A stretch of DNA of 64,000 bases from Pseudomonas multiresinivorans (lineage in GTDB: Bacteria; Pseudomonadota; Gammaproteobacteria; Pseudomonadales; Pseudomonadaceae), in assembly GCF_012971725.1 (NCBI RefSeq), contig NZ_CP048833.1, positions 2,728,001 through 2,792,000 on the forward strand. Direction: 5' to 3'. Below the pieces are notes generated by a model. That model had not been told where the DNA came from. It saw only the letters and a program-made list of their open reading frames with translations, and made no database searches. This document shows, one piece after another, positions 15,924 to 25,476 of this stretch (within the stretch, counting starts at the first letter, position 1; every line of letters starts with the position of its first letter). A program made the position numbers and the translations under genes.

Positions 15924-17258
15924 GTGAGAGTTCTGCCTGACGCAGTTTGTTGGCACGAAGGGATGCAGTTGCTTCCCCAGCACTTCCAGCTCCAGGGACT
16001 GCGCGCCGAAGTGCTGTCCGCGCGCCTGGTCCATGCGGCCAATCCCTGGTTCTGGGGACTCGAGCACCTGGAGCTGGACCCTTCCGCCCTGAGCACCGGC
16101 GTGGTGCGTATCCTCGCGCTGGAGGCGATCCTGCCCGATGGCCTACCGGTCAGCCTGGGCCAGGGCGATACCCTGATTTTCGACGCTACGGCTGCCATCG
16201 CTGCGGCCCCCGACGCCAGCATCACCCTCTATCTCGCACTCAGCCCGCTCGCCCGTGGCGGCCAGGTGTTGCCGCTTCAGGGCCGTCTGCAGTCTTCCAG
16301 CGGACCGGCGGTGCCGGACCTGGCCAGCGGCGAGAATCCCGAGCCTATCGTTGTCTGGCGCCCGGCGTTGCGCCTGGTGACCGAGGCGCAGCGCGCCGAC
16401 TCGGTGTGCCTGCCGCTGCTGCGCATCGGCAAGGACGCCGGTGGTTTCGTCCGCCTGCCTTACGTGGCGCCGACTCCGCGCATCGCGCCGGCGTCGATGC
16501 TCGGGCAGGTGCTGGTGGCGCTGTGTGCCCATACGCGGGAGAAATGCGTGTTTCTCGCCGGCCGCCTGCGCCAGGCGCAGCAGGCAGAGAACACCGAGGA
16601 CAGCCAGGAAATCCGCCGCCAGCTGGCCGCGCTCTGGGCACGTCTGCCGGAGCTGGAGGCCGCGCTTTACAGCGGCACAGCGAGCCCGGCGCAGCTGCAT
16701 GGTCTGCTGTGCGGCATGGCCGGCAGCTGGAGCGTGCTCGACCCACTGGGCGGTGTCCCGGCGTTCCCGACCTTCGATTTCAACGAATTGCTGCGAACCT
16801 TCAACCCGGTGATCGAGTGGCTCGAAGTCACCCTCGGGCGAGTTCGCGCCGGCTACCGCAGCCTGGCCTTCGAACGGGCGGGCAAGGACTTCGCCCTGGC
16901 CCTGCCGGACCTGCGTTCGCCGGTCCAGCGTCTGGTCATCGGCCTGCGCATGCCGCCGGGTTGCGGCGAGGAGCAGGCCCACGAGTGGCTGTCACGCTGC
17001 ATCGTCGCCTCCGAGGCGAGCCTGGCCATACTCGGCCGCCAGCGCATGTCGGGGCTGGAACACCTGCCCATGAGCCGTGCCGAACAGATCGCCTACAGCG
17101 TGGGGGAAGACACCCACCTGTTCGTCGTGCAGGCAGAGGGTGACTGGTTCGACCCCGCCCAGCGCCTGTGCCTGCGGACTGCCTCGGCAGGTAGCGGCGG
17201 GAGTGGCAGTCCCTGGCAGGTCATGCTGTTCATCGTGGACGGCGCCAGCGGCGCCTGA
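15924..17258 (+). CDS. tssK: T6SS baseplate-membrane connector TssK
   Basis: 444 residues. The start is GTG at 15924 (VRVLPDAVCWHEGMQLLPQHF) preceded by AGGGGGAG; the frame extends upstream but the WHEGMQLLPQHFQ motif defines the true N-terminus. It shows the family pattern: FWGLEHLELD, the SPVQRLVIGLRMPPG domain, LEHLPMSRAEQIAYSVGEDTHLF in two parts, and a final WQVMLFIV strand. TssK trimers link TssF/G wedges to the TssL/TssM inner-membrane complex. It lies 56 bases after tssJ and 15 bases before tssL. Confidence 0.95.
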   Translation: MRVLPDAVCWHEGMQLLPQHFQLQGLRAEVLSARLVHAANPWFWGLEHLELDPSALSTGVVRILALEAILPDGLPVSLGQGDTLIFDATAAIAAAPDASITLYLALSPLARGGQVLPLQGRLQSSSGPAVPDLASGENPEPIVVWRPALRLVTEAQRADSVCLPLLRIGKDAGGFVRLPYVAPTPRIAPASMLGQVLVALCAHTREKCVFLAGRLRQAQQAENTEDSQEIRRQLAALWARLPELEAALYSGTASPAQLHGLLCGMAGSWSVLDPLGGVPAFPTFDFNELLRTFNPVIEWLEVTLGRVRAGYRSLAFERAGKDFALALPDLRSPVQRLVIGLRMPPGCGEEQAHEWLSRCIVASEASLAILGRQRMSGLEHLPMSRAEQIAYSVGEDTHLFVVQAEGDWFDPAQRLCLRTASAGSGGSGSPWQVMLFIVDGASGA

Positions 17259-17273
17259 GGCAGGGAAGCGAAT

Positions 17274-18044
17274 ATGCTTGAAGGGAATCAGGCGATCTAC
17301 CCGCCGTCGTTCGGCGAGGCACCCTTGAGTGGTGCTTTCCAGACCGCCTGGCTGGAGTGGCGCAGGCGCTGGGAAGAGCTGCGCGAATCCACCGGCGAAG
17401 AAAGTGCGGCCCTCGAGCGGGTCGCCGACGAAGCCCAGGCGGTGGTGCGTCGCCTGTGGCGCAGCGCCAATGCCAGTGTCGGCGATGCCGCCGGCGAACA
17501 GGTGAAAGGCATGGTCTACGCCTTCGTCGCACTGCTCGACGAAAGTCTGCTGTTCGATCCCTGGAATGGCCAGTCGGCGTGGCAGGAGCGGCCATTGGAA
17601 TCCCGCCTGTATGGCACGCGTAACGCCGGGGAGCGTGTGCCTCAGGCTATTCATCGCCTGCTGGATACCCGCGCACCGGGCACGCGTGATCTTGCCAACG
17701 TCTACCTGCAGTGCCTGCTGCTGGGCTTCCACGGCAAGTTGCGTGGCCCGAAGGGCGAAGCTCTCCATGAGAAGTGGCGGCACGCGCTGTTCACCCATGC
17801 CTGGCAGCGTGACGCCGAGGTGCCGGCGCTGCTGGAGACCTTGGCGCGCCCGGCCGCTGCAGCGCCCCTGCGGCTGCCACTGCGGCGCGCACTGCCCGAC
17901 GGCTTGCGCCTGACGCTGATGGTTTTCGCCGGCGTCCTCCTGCTCATCGTCATCGGTCACTGGCTGTGGAGCGACGTGCGCGGTGAACTGGCGCCCTTGC
18001 TCGACCTGGCCTGTGCGGCCGCCTTCCCGGAGCTGGTGGCTTGA
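17274..18044 (+). CDS. tssL: T6SS inner-membrane protein TssL (DotU)
   Basis: 256 residues. Cytoplasmic helical domain with the DotU features KGMVYAFVALLDESLLF, WQERPLESRLYGTRNAGE and LANVYLQCLLLGFHGKL. One C-terminal membrane helix lies around residues 214-234 (LTLMVFAGVLLLIVIGHWLW). No C-terminal peptidoglycan-binding OmpA domain, so this is the short form. TssL contacts TssM and recruits the baseplate through TssK. Its stop overlaps the TTG start of tssM by four bases (TTGA). Confidence 0.95.
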   Translation: MLEGNQAIYPPSFGEAPLSGAFQTAWLEWRRRWEELRESTGEESAALERVADEAQAVVRRLWRSANASVGDAAGEQVKGMVYAFVALLDESLLFDPWNGQSAWQERPLESRLYGTRNAGERVPQAIHRLLDTRAPGTRDLANVYLQCLLLGFHGKLRGPKGEALHEKWRHALFTHAWQRDAEVPALLETLARPAAAAPLRLPLRRALPDGLRLTLMVFAGVLLLIVIGHWLWSDVRGELAPLLDLACAAAFPELVA

Positions 18045-21000
18045 GCGGCTGGCTGGTGCTTGCCCTGCTGTTGCTGCTGGTGGTGGCACTGGTGGCCGTG
18101 GGGTTCCTCTGGCTGCGCAGCAAGGGCGGCGAAGCCGTACGCACCTTCTACCTGACCGTACGGCAGATGGAGCAGGACCACGATGTCGCCGATCGCTACG
18201 ACGTGCCCTGGTATCTCCTGCTGGGCGACCCGCTGCTGGGCGAGCGCCTGGCCGCGGACTGGAGCCTGGCTCCGGTGAACCGCCCGTCCTGGTTCGGCCG
18301 CTGGTGGGCCGACCAGGACGGCGCCTTGCTGGCGGTACCGCAGGCCCTGTTCATGCCGGAAGAGGGTGTACCCTCGGCGCTGCAGCCCTGGCGCCGGCTG
18401 CTCGGCCTGCTGCTGCGGATGCGTCCGCGTCGTCCGCTGGACGGCGTGATCTGGGCGGTGCCGGCGGAGCGTCTGCTGGACCCGGCCAGTCTGGCCCAGG
18501 AGAGCATCCAGCTGCGTCGGCGCTTCAACGATCTGTTGCAACGGCTGGGGCTGAGCCTGCCTGTGTACGTGGTGGTGACCGGGCTGGAAGAGCTCGATGG
18601 ATTCGCCGAACTGCGCGCGGCCCTGCCTGCCGAGGTTCGCGAGCGACCGCTGGGCTGGGCCTCGCCCCTGCAGGCGGATGCGGCCTGGCAGGGTGAGCAT
18701 CTGGAGCGCGGCTTCGATCAGGTATTGCAGGCGTTACAGGCGGCAATACTCGAAGCGGGCGTGCTCAAGGGGCAATTGAGCGAGGAGCTGTATCGCTTCC
18801 CGCAGGCGCTGGAGAGACTGCGCGAAGGCTTGCGGCAGAGACTGGAACCGGTCTTCCAGGGAAATGCGCTGGGTGAGGCGCCGCGCCTGCGAGGCCTGTA
18901 CTTCAGCGGCGCGTACCGCATGGCCCCCAGTGCTGACGACTGGGTGCTCTCGGCGCGGGAGGAGGCACCCGCACAACTGCTGTTCACCCAGCATCTCTGG
19001 CAATTGCGCCTGCTCGCCGAGCGCGGGTTGGCCCAGGCTGTTCCGCGCGTCCTGCGCCTGCGTCAACGCTCGCAGCGCGTGCTGGGGGTGGTGGCTGGCG
19101 TGATCGGCATCTGCTGGCTATTGGGAATGCTCTGGGTCTGGCACGTGGATTCCCGCGAGGCGCAGGTGCTGGGGCAGCGCATCCTGTCCATGCAGCGCGG
19201 GCAGGGCGAAGCCGAAGCGGCCGGAGTATCGCCGGAAGAGGCCGCCCGGCAACGCTTGCAGGCCTACTGGGCGCTGCTGCAGGCTGCACCGCGCTGGCAC
19301 TTCAGCTCGCTGGTGTACCCGAGCTCCTGGTTCTCCGGTTTCGACGAGCACATGGATGGACTGCTGCGCGACCTGACCCGCCGCGAAGTGCTGATGCCCT
19401 TGCAGCAGGCGCAGGCTGCCGAGCTGGCCCGACTGCGCGCCATCCGCAGCAGCGAACGTCGCGCCAACGTGCAGAGCGACAGCCCGGAGCAGTGGCCGAA
19501 CTTCGTTGCTGCTCGCGACTTGGCGCAAGGCGTGCTGGCATTTGAACAGCGCAACCGCTGGTACACCGAGCTGCGCGCCGGCACCTCGAAGAATGTGTTG
19601 GAAAGCCTCGGCAAACTGGGTGAGCAGGCTTACGGGCTGACACTCGAACCGGGCTCCCTGCGCAACGCTGGTTACCTGCAGTCGGTGCTCGGACAGGGCA
19701 TTCCCGATGCTCCCGCGCCGATCGATCCTGGGCCCCGCGAGGGCCAGTTGGCACGCAACTTCGACGATCTGATGAGTCTCTGGCTCGACCAGTTCTTCCT
19801 CGCCGACAACTTCGTGCGCCCGGCCGGCTTCCTACGCCTGCACCTGAACGAACTCAAGGCACGACAGGGCAACAGCCTCGAGGAACTGGAAGAGACCGCC
19901 GCGCAGATCGATGCGCTGCGCAACATGGTGGTCCTGACCAACGCCGCCTGGAGCCACGGCAATGCCCAGGAGATCGTGCCGGGCTTTCGCGCGATGCTCG
20001 ACGACGTGCGTCAGTCCTACCTGCTCGGCCCCACGGCGGAAGCCCGGGTGACCAGCCAGGCCAGCAAGCTGCAGCGCGCCTTCCACGACCAGTGGATATC
20101 CGCCGCCGGCTCCCGCGACAACCTGTTGCAACTGCAACCCGGCGGTACCCTGGCTTTGCAGGAGCATGTGGTGGCGCTGGGCAGCACCATCGATTCGCTG
20201 CTGCGCCAGGACTTCGCCGGCACCGCCCTGCGCCAGCAGACCCAGGACAGCGACCCGCGCCGCATGGGCAATCTTGATGCTCATGCGCTGAACGCTGCTC
20301 TGGCGTACTACACCAGCTATCGCAAGTACAGCGAGCAGGAGCAGGCGAGGATACCTGCCGAATATCGCGATGCTCTCGCCGAGAGTGCTAATGCCGCGGC
20401 GGCAAGTGCCATGTGGAGCAGCCTGACGCAGTCCGCTCCCTCCAGCGGAGTGCCTTCGAAGAACACCTTCGACGTTCCCCTCGAGCCCGCCGAGCAGGTC
20501 CGCGAGGCCTTGGAATCCCTGCAGCGAAGTGATCTGGCAAACGCGCTGGACATGCACTTGACCCGTGGTGCGCTGGCCGATGTCGATGGAGTACTGAAGT
20601 CCATCGATACGCTGCCCCTGTTCCGGGTTCGCTCCGAGGTGTCCAGCTGGGACGGCACGCGTAACTTCGGTCTACAGCTGTACCGTTCTACCGATACCCA
20701 GGACCTCAAACGCAGCCTTACCCAACAGTTCGAGACCATGCTCGCCTTGAGCGAAGAGCACGCGCCTGCGCTGACCTGGCTGCGTGACCGCGGCAATCTC
20801 GGTTTTGCCGATGCAGATAAGGTACGGCGCTTCGCCGACCTCAGCGACGAGCTGATCAAGTACAAGGCGCAGAACCCGACCAGCTCGCCGATGTTGCTCG
20901 ACCAACTGGTGACGCGCGATTTCGTGGAAATGGACGCCGCCAGCTGCGGCAAGATTCTGAACACCTCCGCGCTGGTGCCTGGGCAAGGCGACGTGGCGCG

Positions 21001-21865
21001 CTTTACCCGCGGGCTTCACAGCCAGGCACAGCAACGCTGCCTGGAACTGCAGCAGAAGGATGCCGCCCAGGCGTGGGCCGCCATCGCTGACTACTTCAAT
21101 CAGTATCTGGCCAACCGCTTCCCCTTCGCCTACAGCCTGCAGGCGGAGGACGCTGATCCGGCGCGGGTACAGCATCTGGTGGAGCTGCTCGACCAGAACC
21201 TGGGGCGAGCCCAGGAAGGCCTCAAGCTCAGCCAGTCGGTCGATCGGGTAGCGGCGGCAGATTTCCTCCAGCGCCTGCAATTGGCCAAGGCCTGGATGGG
21301 GCCGCTATTCCAGCGCGACAAAGGCGGGGCGCAGGGCGTCGACCTCGACGTGCGCTGGCGAACGGACCGCGAGGCCGAACGTGGCGCCGACCAGGTGATC
21401 GCCTGGACGCTCTACGCGGCAGACCGCCCGCTGACCTTCCCCGGCAGTGACGGCCAGCGCCTGCACTGGAACGTCGGCGAGCCGATGAAGTTGATGTTGC
21501 GCTGGGCCAAGGACAGCCCGCAACGACCGGACATCGACCCGCAACAGGCGAGCATGGCCGTCGCGGATCTGGAAGTGGGCTGGGAATATGGCGGCCCCTG
21601 GGCGCTGATGCGCCTGCTGCGGTCACACCTGATCCTGCAGCGCCAGCCCAGCGCCGACTACACCGACTTCCCGCTTGCGTTGCAGGTGCCGGTTCGCATG
21701 CCGAACAGCCGCGAGCCCGAGGCGCGGATGTTCCTGCGTATTTCATTGATGACCCAGGACGCCAAGCAACCGCTGTCCGTCCAGCCCTTGCCCGTACGCG
21801 CACCGCGCACGCCCTTCAGCGGCATCGGCGTGGCGAACTTTGCCGGCGTCCAGGAGTTTCCATGA
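18041..21865 (+). CDS. tssM: T6SS inner-membrane protein TssM (IcmF)
   Basis: 1274 residues. The start is TTG at 18041, overlapping the tssL stop (TTGA), and the protein opens directly into a membrane helix (WLVLALLLLLVVALVAVGFL). A second membrane helix is near residue 350 (VLGVVAGVIGICWLLGMLWVW). The cytoplasmic loop and long periplasmic part match IcmF/DUF1215 proteins: LLLGDPLLGERL, LPVYVVVTGLEELDGFAE, and the C-terminal PLTFPGSDGQRLHWNVGEPMK in two parts. It forms the trans-envelope channel with TssL and TssJ. A Walker A motif is not evident. It overlaps tssA by four bases. Confidence 0.96.
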   Translation: MSGWLVLALLLLLVVALVAVGFLWLRSKGGEAVRTFYLTVRQMEQDHDVADRYDVPWYLLLGDPLLGERLAADWSLAPVNRPSWFGRWWADQDGALLAVPQALFMPEEGVPSALQPWRRLLGLLLRMRPRRPLDGVIWAVPAERLLDPASLAQESIQLRRRFNDLLQRLGLSLPVYVVVTGLEELDGFAELRAALPAEVRERPLGWASPLQADAAWQGEHLERGFDQVLQALQAAILEAGVLKGQLSEELYRFPQALERLREGLRQRLEPVFQGNALGEAPRLRGLYFSGAYRMAPSADDWVLSAREEAPAQLLFTQHLWQLRLLAERGLAQAVPRVLRLRQRSQRVLGVVAGVIGICWLLGMLWVWHVDSREAQVLGQRILSMQRGQGEAEAAGVSPEEAARQRLQAYWALLQAAPRWHFSSLVYPSSWFSGFDEHMDGLLRDLTRREVLMPLQQAQAAELARLRAIRSSERRANVQSDSPEQWPNFVAARDLAQGVLAFEQRNRWYTELRAGTSKNVLESLGKLGEQAYGLTLEPGSLRNAGYLQSVLGQGIPDAPAPIDPGPREGQLARNFDDLMSLWLDQFFLADNFVRPAGFLRLHLNELKARQGNSLEELEETAAQIDALRNMVVLTNAAWSHGNAQEIVPGFRAMLDDVRQSYLLGPTAEARVTSQASKLQRAFHDQWISAAGSRDNLLQLQPGGTLALQEHVVALGSTIDSLLRQDFAGTALRQQTQDSDPRRMGNLDAHALNAALAYYTSYRKYSEQEQARIPAEYRDALAESANAAAASAMWSSLTQSAPSSGVPSKNTFDVPLEPAEQVREALESLQRSDLANALDMHLTRGALADVDGVLKSIDTLPLFRVRSEVSSWDGTRNFGLQLYRSTDTQDLKRSLTQQFETMLALSEEHAPALTWLRDRGNLGFADADKVRRFADLSDELIKYKAQNPTSSPMLLDQLVTRDFVEMDAASCGKILNTSALVPGQGDVARFTRGLHSQAQQRCLELQQKDAAQAWAAIADYFNQYLANRFPFAYSLQAEDADPARVQHLVELLDQNLGRAQEGLKLSQSVDRVAAADFLQRLQLAKAWMGPLFQRDKGGAQGVDLDVRWRTDREAERGADQVIAWTLYAADRPLTFPGSDGQRLHWNVGEPMKLMLRWAKDSPQRPDIDPQQASMAVADLEVGWEYGGPWALMRLLRSHLILQRQPSADYTDFPLALQVPVRMPNSREPEARMFLRISLMTQDAKQPLSVQPLPVRAPRTPFSGIGVANFAGVQEFP

Positions 21866-22920
21866 TTTCAGACGAGACGCTGCAAGCGCTCCTGCAACCT
21901 CTTCCGGGTGATTCGCCGTGCGGAGAATCGCTGCGCCATGACCCGCTGATGGATCGCCTGCGCGAGCTACGCCGCGAAGAAGATACTGCGCTACCGGCCG
22001 GCGTCTGGCAGGCCGAGCCCAAGCGCGCAGACTGGTTGGCGGTGGCGGCGCTGGCCGAGGAGCTGCTGGCGCGGAGCAGCAAGGACCTGACCATCGCCGG
22101 ATACCTGGGGGAGGCCTGGATCGTTACCGATGGCCCAGCTGGCCTCGCCGCGGCCCTGGGTCTACTGGCCGATCTTTGCGATGCGTTTCCTGAGCAACTG
22201 CACCCGCAGGCCACCGACGGTGACCAGGAGTGGCGCGCGGCGCCGCTTGCCTGGTTGGCGCGGCGCTACACCGAGCTGCTGCTCACGCGTGTGCCGCTGT
22301 GCAGCGGCTGGCCACAGACCACTTTGCATGGATGGCAGGAGTTGCAGCGACGGCAGGTTCAGGTCAGTGACAACAAGGTCGACAAGGTGGCGGCGGAGAG
22401 TGCGCGGCAGGAGCAGAAACGGCTGAACGAATCGATCCGCAGTGGGGCGGTGAATGGTTGGGCGGCGACGCTGGCCCAGCTGGGCGGCGCGGCCGGTCAC
22501 CTGCGACGTCTGGATGCCTGGTGTGACCGTCAGCTCGGAGATGCGGCACCGAGCCTGCATCAACTCGCCGCGTCCATCGACGCGTTCAGCAATGTCATCC
22601 AGGGATGCAACGCCATGGCCCCGCAAGATTTCGCACCCACCACCGCAGTCGAGACTCCCTCCGAGCTAGAGTCGGCTCCGCTGTCATCATCCAGCTCGCT
22701 TCCCATCGGCGGCGCTCCGCAGAGCCGCGAAGAAGCCTACCGGCAGCTCACTGCCATCGCCGAGTACCTGGCGCGCACCGAGCCTCACAGCCCGGTGCCC
22801 TACATCATTCGCCGGGCGGTGGAGTGGGGTGGCATGCCGTTGAGTGCACTGATGGACGAGCTAGTCCACGCTGACCCAGAGGCTCGTAGAGTGTGGATCA
22901 TGCTGGGGGTACTGCGTTAG
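21862..22920 (+). CDS. tssA: T6SS sheath-assembly protein TssA
   Basis: 352 residues starting MISDETLQALLQPLPGDSPCGESL; its ATG overlaps the tssM stop (ATGA). The N-terminal ImpA domain (about 8-135) has the CGESLRHDP motif and DWLAVAALAEELL. A polar linker with SSSSS follows, then a C-terminal helical domain (SREEAYRQLTAIAEYLARTEP, YIIRRAVEWGGMPL, LMDEL). TssA primes tail-sheath polymerisation. This is the last T6SS gene. The sigma-54 activator sfa3 that follows hsiA3 in P. aeruginosa is not found here. Confidence 0.94.
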   Translation: MISDETLQALLQPLPGDSPCGESLRHDPLMDRLRELRREEDTALPAGVWQAEPKRADWLAVAALAEELLARSSKDLTIAGYLGEAWIVTDGPAGLAAALGLLADLCDAFPEQLHPQATDGDQEWRAAPLAWLARRYTELLLTRVPLCSGWPQTTLHGWQELQRRQVQVSDNKVDKVAAESARQEQKRLNESIRSGAVNGWAATLAQLGGAAGHLRRLDAWCDRQLGDAAPSLHQLAASIDAFSNVIQGCNAMAPQDFAPTTAVETPSELESAPLSSSSSLPIGGAPQSREEAYRQLTAIAEYLARTEPHSPVPYIIRRAVEWGGMPLSALMDELVHADPEARRVWIMLGVLR

Positions 22921-23030
22921 ACCCTGACTTGGATCTGTTCCGCGTGGATGACCTGAACCGGCCAATACCAGCCGGTCGTATGCTTACATGACCGGTTAGA
23001 GCAGAACCTCGCTGGAAAGCGCGACGGATT

Positions 23031-23060
23031 CGGATGCTGACGGACAGCAATAAGCATCCG
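23031..23060. terminator. Hairpin between convergent genes
   Basis: CGGATGCT (23031-23038) pairs with AGCATCCG (23053-23060), an 8-bp perfect stem with a 14-nt loop. It lies between the ends of tssA (plus) and the flavin-binding gene (minus), a natural place for a shared terminator. No strong T-run is present. Confidence 0.35.
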
Positions 23061-23110
23061 GCTGGGCAAGGTACAGAAGGGCACTTAAGCCGTAGCCTAC
23101 GCCCCTCGCC

Positions 23111-24127
23111 TCAGTAGAGATGGCGCAGGTCATGCTTGACCACCGCATCGACCACCAGGCTGGTGGCCTTGCCCAACAGGCCCGTACCGTTCATGTGCTC
23201 GGACAGCATCTTGGAAAAGGCTGGAATCTGCCTTTCGTCCAGGTGTGTTGCGCGATCCCACAAGCCCGCGGCCAGCAGTTCTGGGCAGTGCTGGAAGCGA
23301 TAGCGCTCGACGTTCACGATGGTAGCGACCCGAGGTGGCTTGCCGTTGATTGCCAGTGGGGCGAGCAAGTTCGCGTCGTTGCTCAACCAGGCGCGCCCGG
23401 CCACGGATAAAACCGTGTCGGCGCCGGGCTGAAGGAAGGACAGGCGCAAGGCGCCATCGGCGAGGATATTGCTCAGGCTGCAGGCAACCTTGTTGCCCGG
23501 GCGTTCTGGCACCAGAAGAGTGTGGTGATCCAGTACCTGGACGAAACCGGCCGGATCACCTCGTGGCGACATCTCGGTGGCATCGGCTTGGCGCTGCGTG
23601 AGCATCAACAGGTAGGGCGATGCGGCGATGAAGGCCTGTGCCGTCTCGGACAAGGCCTGCCCGGTGTCAGATACAAAGGGCCTGGCGTGCTCTCTGGCGC
23701 GCCAGAAATCGGCGCGTACCTTGGCTCGCGAGCAGTGCAGGAACAGCGCCTCGGCGCGAAACTCCAACAGCTTTCCGGCCCGCAGGGTGCCCCGGCCATT
23801 GGCACGCAGGCTGAAGCCCACGCCGGGCAGGACGAAGTACAGGCTGCAGGCCAATTCCTCTATCGGCTGCTGTGGGATCGCCTTGTCTGCCGGCCAGGGC
23901 AGCAGGATGTCCTGGCCCTCGGCCCGTACCACTGGATGGTGGCGCAAATCGAGGTACTCGATATCCAACCGCGGGTCGGCAAAGCCGACCGCGCAAACCG
24001 CTGCCTGGCGGATCATCAGCAGGCAGTACTCGTCCAGGCTGCGTTGTAGGCGTTTGTGCATCATCGCCGGTGGTGGTGGAATCAGTGCGCGCAAGGCGGA
24101 TAGCGATTCGATTCTGTGCTCGGGCAT
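23111..24127 (-). CDS. Pyridoxamine 5'-phosphate oxidase-fold flavin-binding protein
   Basis: 338 residues. It resembles the ~330-residue bacterial family annotated as pyridoxamine 5'-phosphate oxidase/FMN-binding: DEYCLLMIRQAAVCAVGFADPR, LEFRAEALFLHCSRAKVRADFW, LDHHTLLVPERPGNKVACSLSNIL and a PRVATIVNVERYRF strand. The fold is a split barrel that normally binds FMN; substrate unknown. No signal peptide. It is divergent from an AraC-type regulator gene (185-base gap), and the gap carries a duplicated palindrome that could be the regulator's operator, suggesting a regulator-target pair. Confidence 0.75.
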   Translation of the reverse strand: MPEHRIESLSALRALIPPPPAMMHKRLQRSLDEYCLLMIRQAAVCAVGFADPRLDIEYLDLRHHPVVRAEGQDILLPWPADKAIPQQPIEELACSLYFVLPGVGFSLRANGRGTLRAGKLLEFRAEALFLHCSRAKVRADFWRAREHARPFVSDTGQALSETAQAFIAASPYLLMLTQRQADATEMSPRGDPAGFVQVLDHHTLLVPERPGNKVACSLSNILADGALRLSFLQPGADTVLSVAGRAWLSNDANLLAPLAINGKPPRVATIVNVERYRFQHCPELLAAGLWDRATHLDERQIPAFSKMLSEHMNGTGLLGKATSLVVDAVVKHDLRHLY

Positions 24128-24198
24128 AGCAGGTCTTCCTGTGCCATGGTCGTGTCGTCGATGCTAGGCAGTCCGATGACGGCTGGCCATGGCTCTGC

Positions 24199-24233
24199 GG
24201 TTCAACCTGCATGGCTTCTGGTTGCAACCTGCA
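24199..24233. promoter_or_regulatory. Direct repeat, candidate AraC-family operator
   Basis: GGTTCAACCTGCA (24199-24211) and GGTTGCAACCTGCA (24220-24233) are near-identical and offset by 21 bases, about two helical turns, in the divergent promoter region. Each contains the small palindrome GGTT-(G)C-AACC. This is the geometry expected for an AraC-type dimer; the assignment is inference. Confidence 0.45.
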
Positions 24234-24312
24234 CTTGCCAGGCCGATGGCTGGCCGCCGCTCTGCACCGTGCGTTAGAGTCGTTACCTGCGCAACTACCA
24301 AGAGCAAGCCCG

Positions 24313-25329
24313 ATGGTCAGAAGTACCACCGTATCGGCCGTCGCAGTGCTGGATCTGCACGACCAGTTGCTGCATCTCGGCGTGGTCACTGAAACCCAGT
24401 TGCGGGAAGCCGGGGTGGAGGGTGCCAAACTTCTCGACCAGGGGGCTGCGGCATCGCCGATCCAGGAGCAGCGTGTCGACGAGACCCAGTTACTGGCGCT
24501 GTGGCAGCTCGCCGCGAACAACACGCAATTGCCGCATATCGGCCTGTTGATCGGGCAGACCTTCAACCCTGCCACGCATGGCGTACTGGCTAGTTGGTTG
24601 TGCCAATGCAGTCGGGTGAGCGAGGCGCTGGAAGTGTTCCAGCGGCATATCGCGCTGATGAACCCTTCGGAGAGCTGGCAGTACAGTGAAACGGCAGATG
24701 CTCTGGTGCTGGATATCACCTTCGCCCCCGGCAAAACCTACCCGCAGGCCGCCATCGAACGCAGCATGAGTGCAGTGCTGCGCTGGAGCCGGGAGATGAC
24801 CGGCGTAGAGTTGCGGCCTCTGGCCTGCGAGTTCGCTTTCCCATCCCCGGTCTACCATGCGCACTATGTCGAACTGTTCGGCAGCGAGCTGCGCTTCGAC
24901 AGCGAGAGAAACAGCCTCCACCTGCCGCGCGACTTTCTGCAGCATCCCATTCTCGGCGCCAGCGACTACCTGCGACAGATGCTGGAGTCTCGTGCAAGGG
25001 CGACACTCGCACAGCTGCAAGACGCAGATACGCTCGCCGGCATGGTGCGTCGCTTGATTCTCGCAAGCCTGCCCGAAGGCATGAGCATCGAGCCAACCTG
25101 CCAGGCGTTGCACGTCAGTCGCACCACGCTCTACCGACGCTTGAAGGAAGAGGGCACCAGTTTCAGCGCGCTGGTGGCGGAGGTACGTCGCGAGTTGTCC
25201 GTGGAGCTGATTCGCCAGGGGCTGCCCGTGGCGACGGTCAGCGAGCGGCTGGGGTTCAGGGATACCAGTACTTTCCACCGTGCCTTCAAGCGCTGGTTCG
25301 ACCGCCCTCCGGGAGCCTTTCGAGACTAG
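24313..25329 (+). CDS. AraC-family transcriptional regulator (OruR/ArgR-like architecture)
   Basis: 338 residues from ATG 24313 (MVRSTTVSAVAVLDLHDQLL). The N-terminal ~230 residues resemble the Arabinose_bd/PF12625 domain of regulators such as OruR (LASWLCQCSRVSEALEVFQRHIALM in two parts). The C-terminal ~85 residues are an AraC double helix-turn-helix: IEPTCQALHVSRTTLYRRLKEEG and VATVSERLGFRDTSTFHRAFKRW, ending PPGAFRD. Transcribed away from the flavin-binding gene. Target and ligand unknown. Confidence 0.9.
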   Translation: MVRSTTVSAVAVLDLHDQLLHLGVVTETQLREAGVEGAKLLDQGAAASPIQEQRVDETQLLALWQLAANNTQLPHIGLLIGQTFNPATHGVLASWLCQCSRVSEALEVFQRHIALMNPSESWQYSETADALVLDITFAPGKTYPQAAIERSMSAVLRWSREMTGVELRPLACEFAFPSPVYHAHYVELFGSELRFDSERNSLHLPRDFLQHPILGASDYLRQMLESRARATLAQLQDADTLAGMVRRLILASLPEGMSIEPTCQALHVSRTTLYRRLKEEGTSFSALVAEVRRELSVELIRQGLPVATVSERLGFRDTSTFHRAFKRWFDRPPGAFRD

Positions 25330-25443
25330 CGATGGGCTGGCCGCTTTCGGCGTCGATGGCGCGTTAAGCGAGGTGATTGAATTGCCCCTGAAAAAGTAGG
25401 CACCTGCGAACCTCAATGCAGGAGACTGGCCTGCTGCGAATCA

Positions 25444-25467
25444 GTCCGCTACTGGCCGGAAGCGGAC
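25444..25467. repeat. Dispersed palindromic element, copy 2
   Basis: GTCCGCT (25444-25450) and AGCGGAC (25461-25467) form a 7-bp stem around ACTGGCCGGA. The same GTCCGCT...TGGCCG core occurs at 2584, 42260 (variant) and 44744. Here it lies between convergent genes and may also act as a terminator. Confidence 0.6.
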
Positions 25468-25476
25468 AAATCCTGT

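Noticed and set aside
25444..25467. Strong Rho-independent terminator between the AraC-type gene and the slipin gene
   Set aside because: The hairpin is real but lacks a T-run, and the same motif recurs elsewhere as a dispersed element, so it is listed as a repeat.
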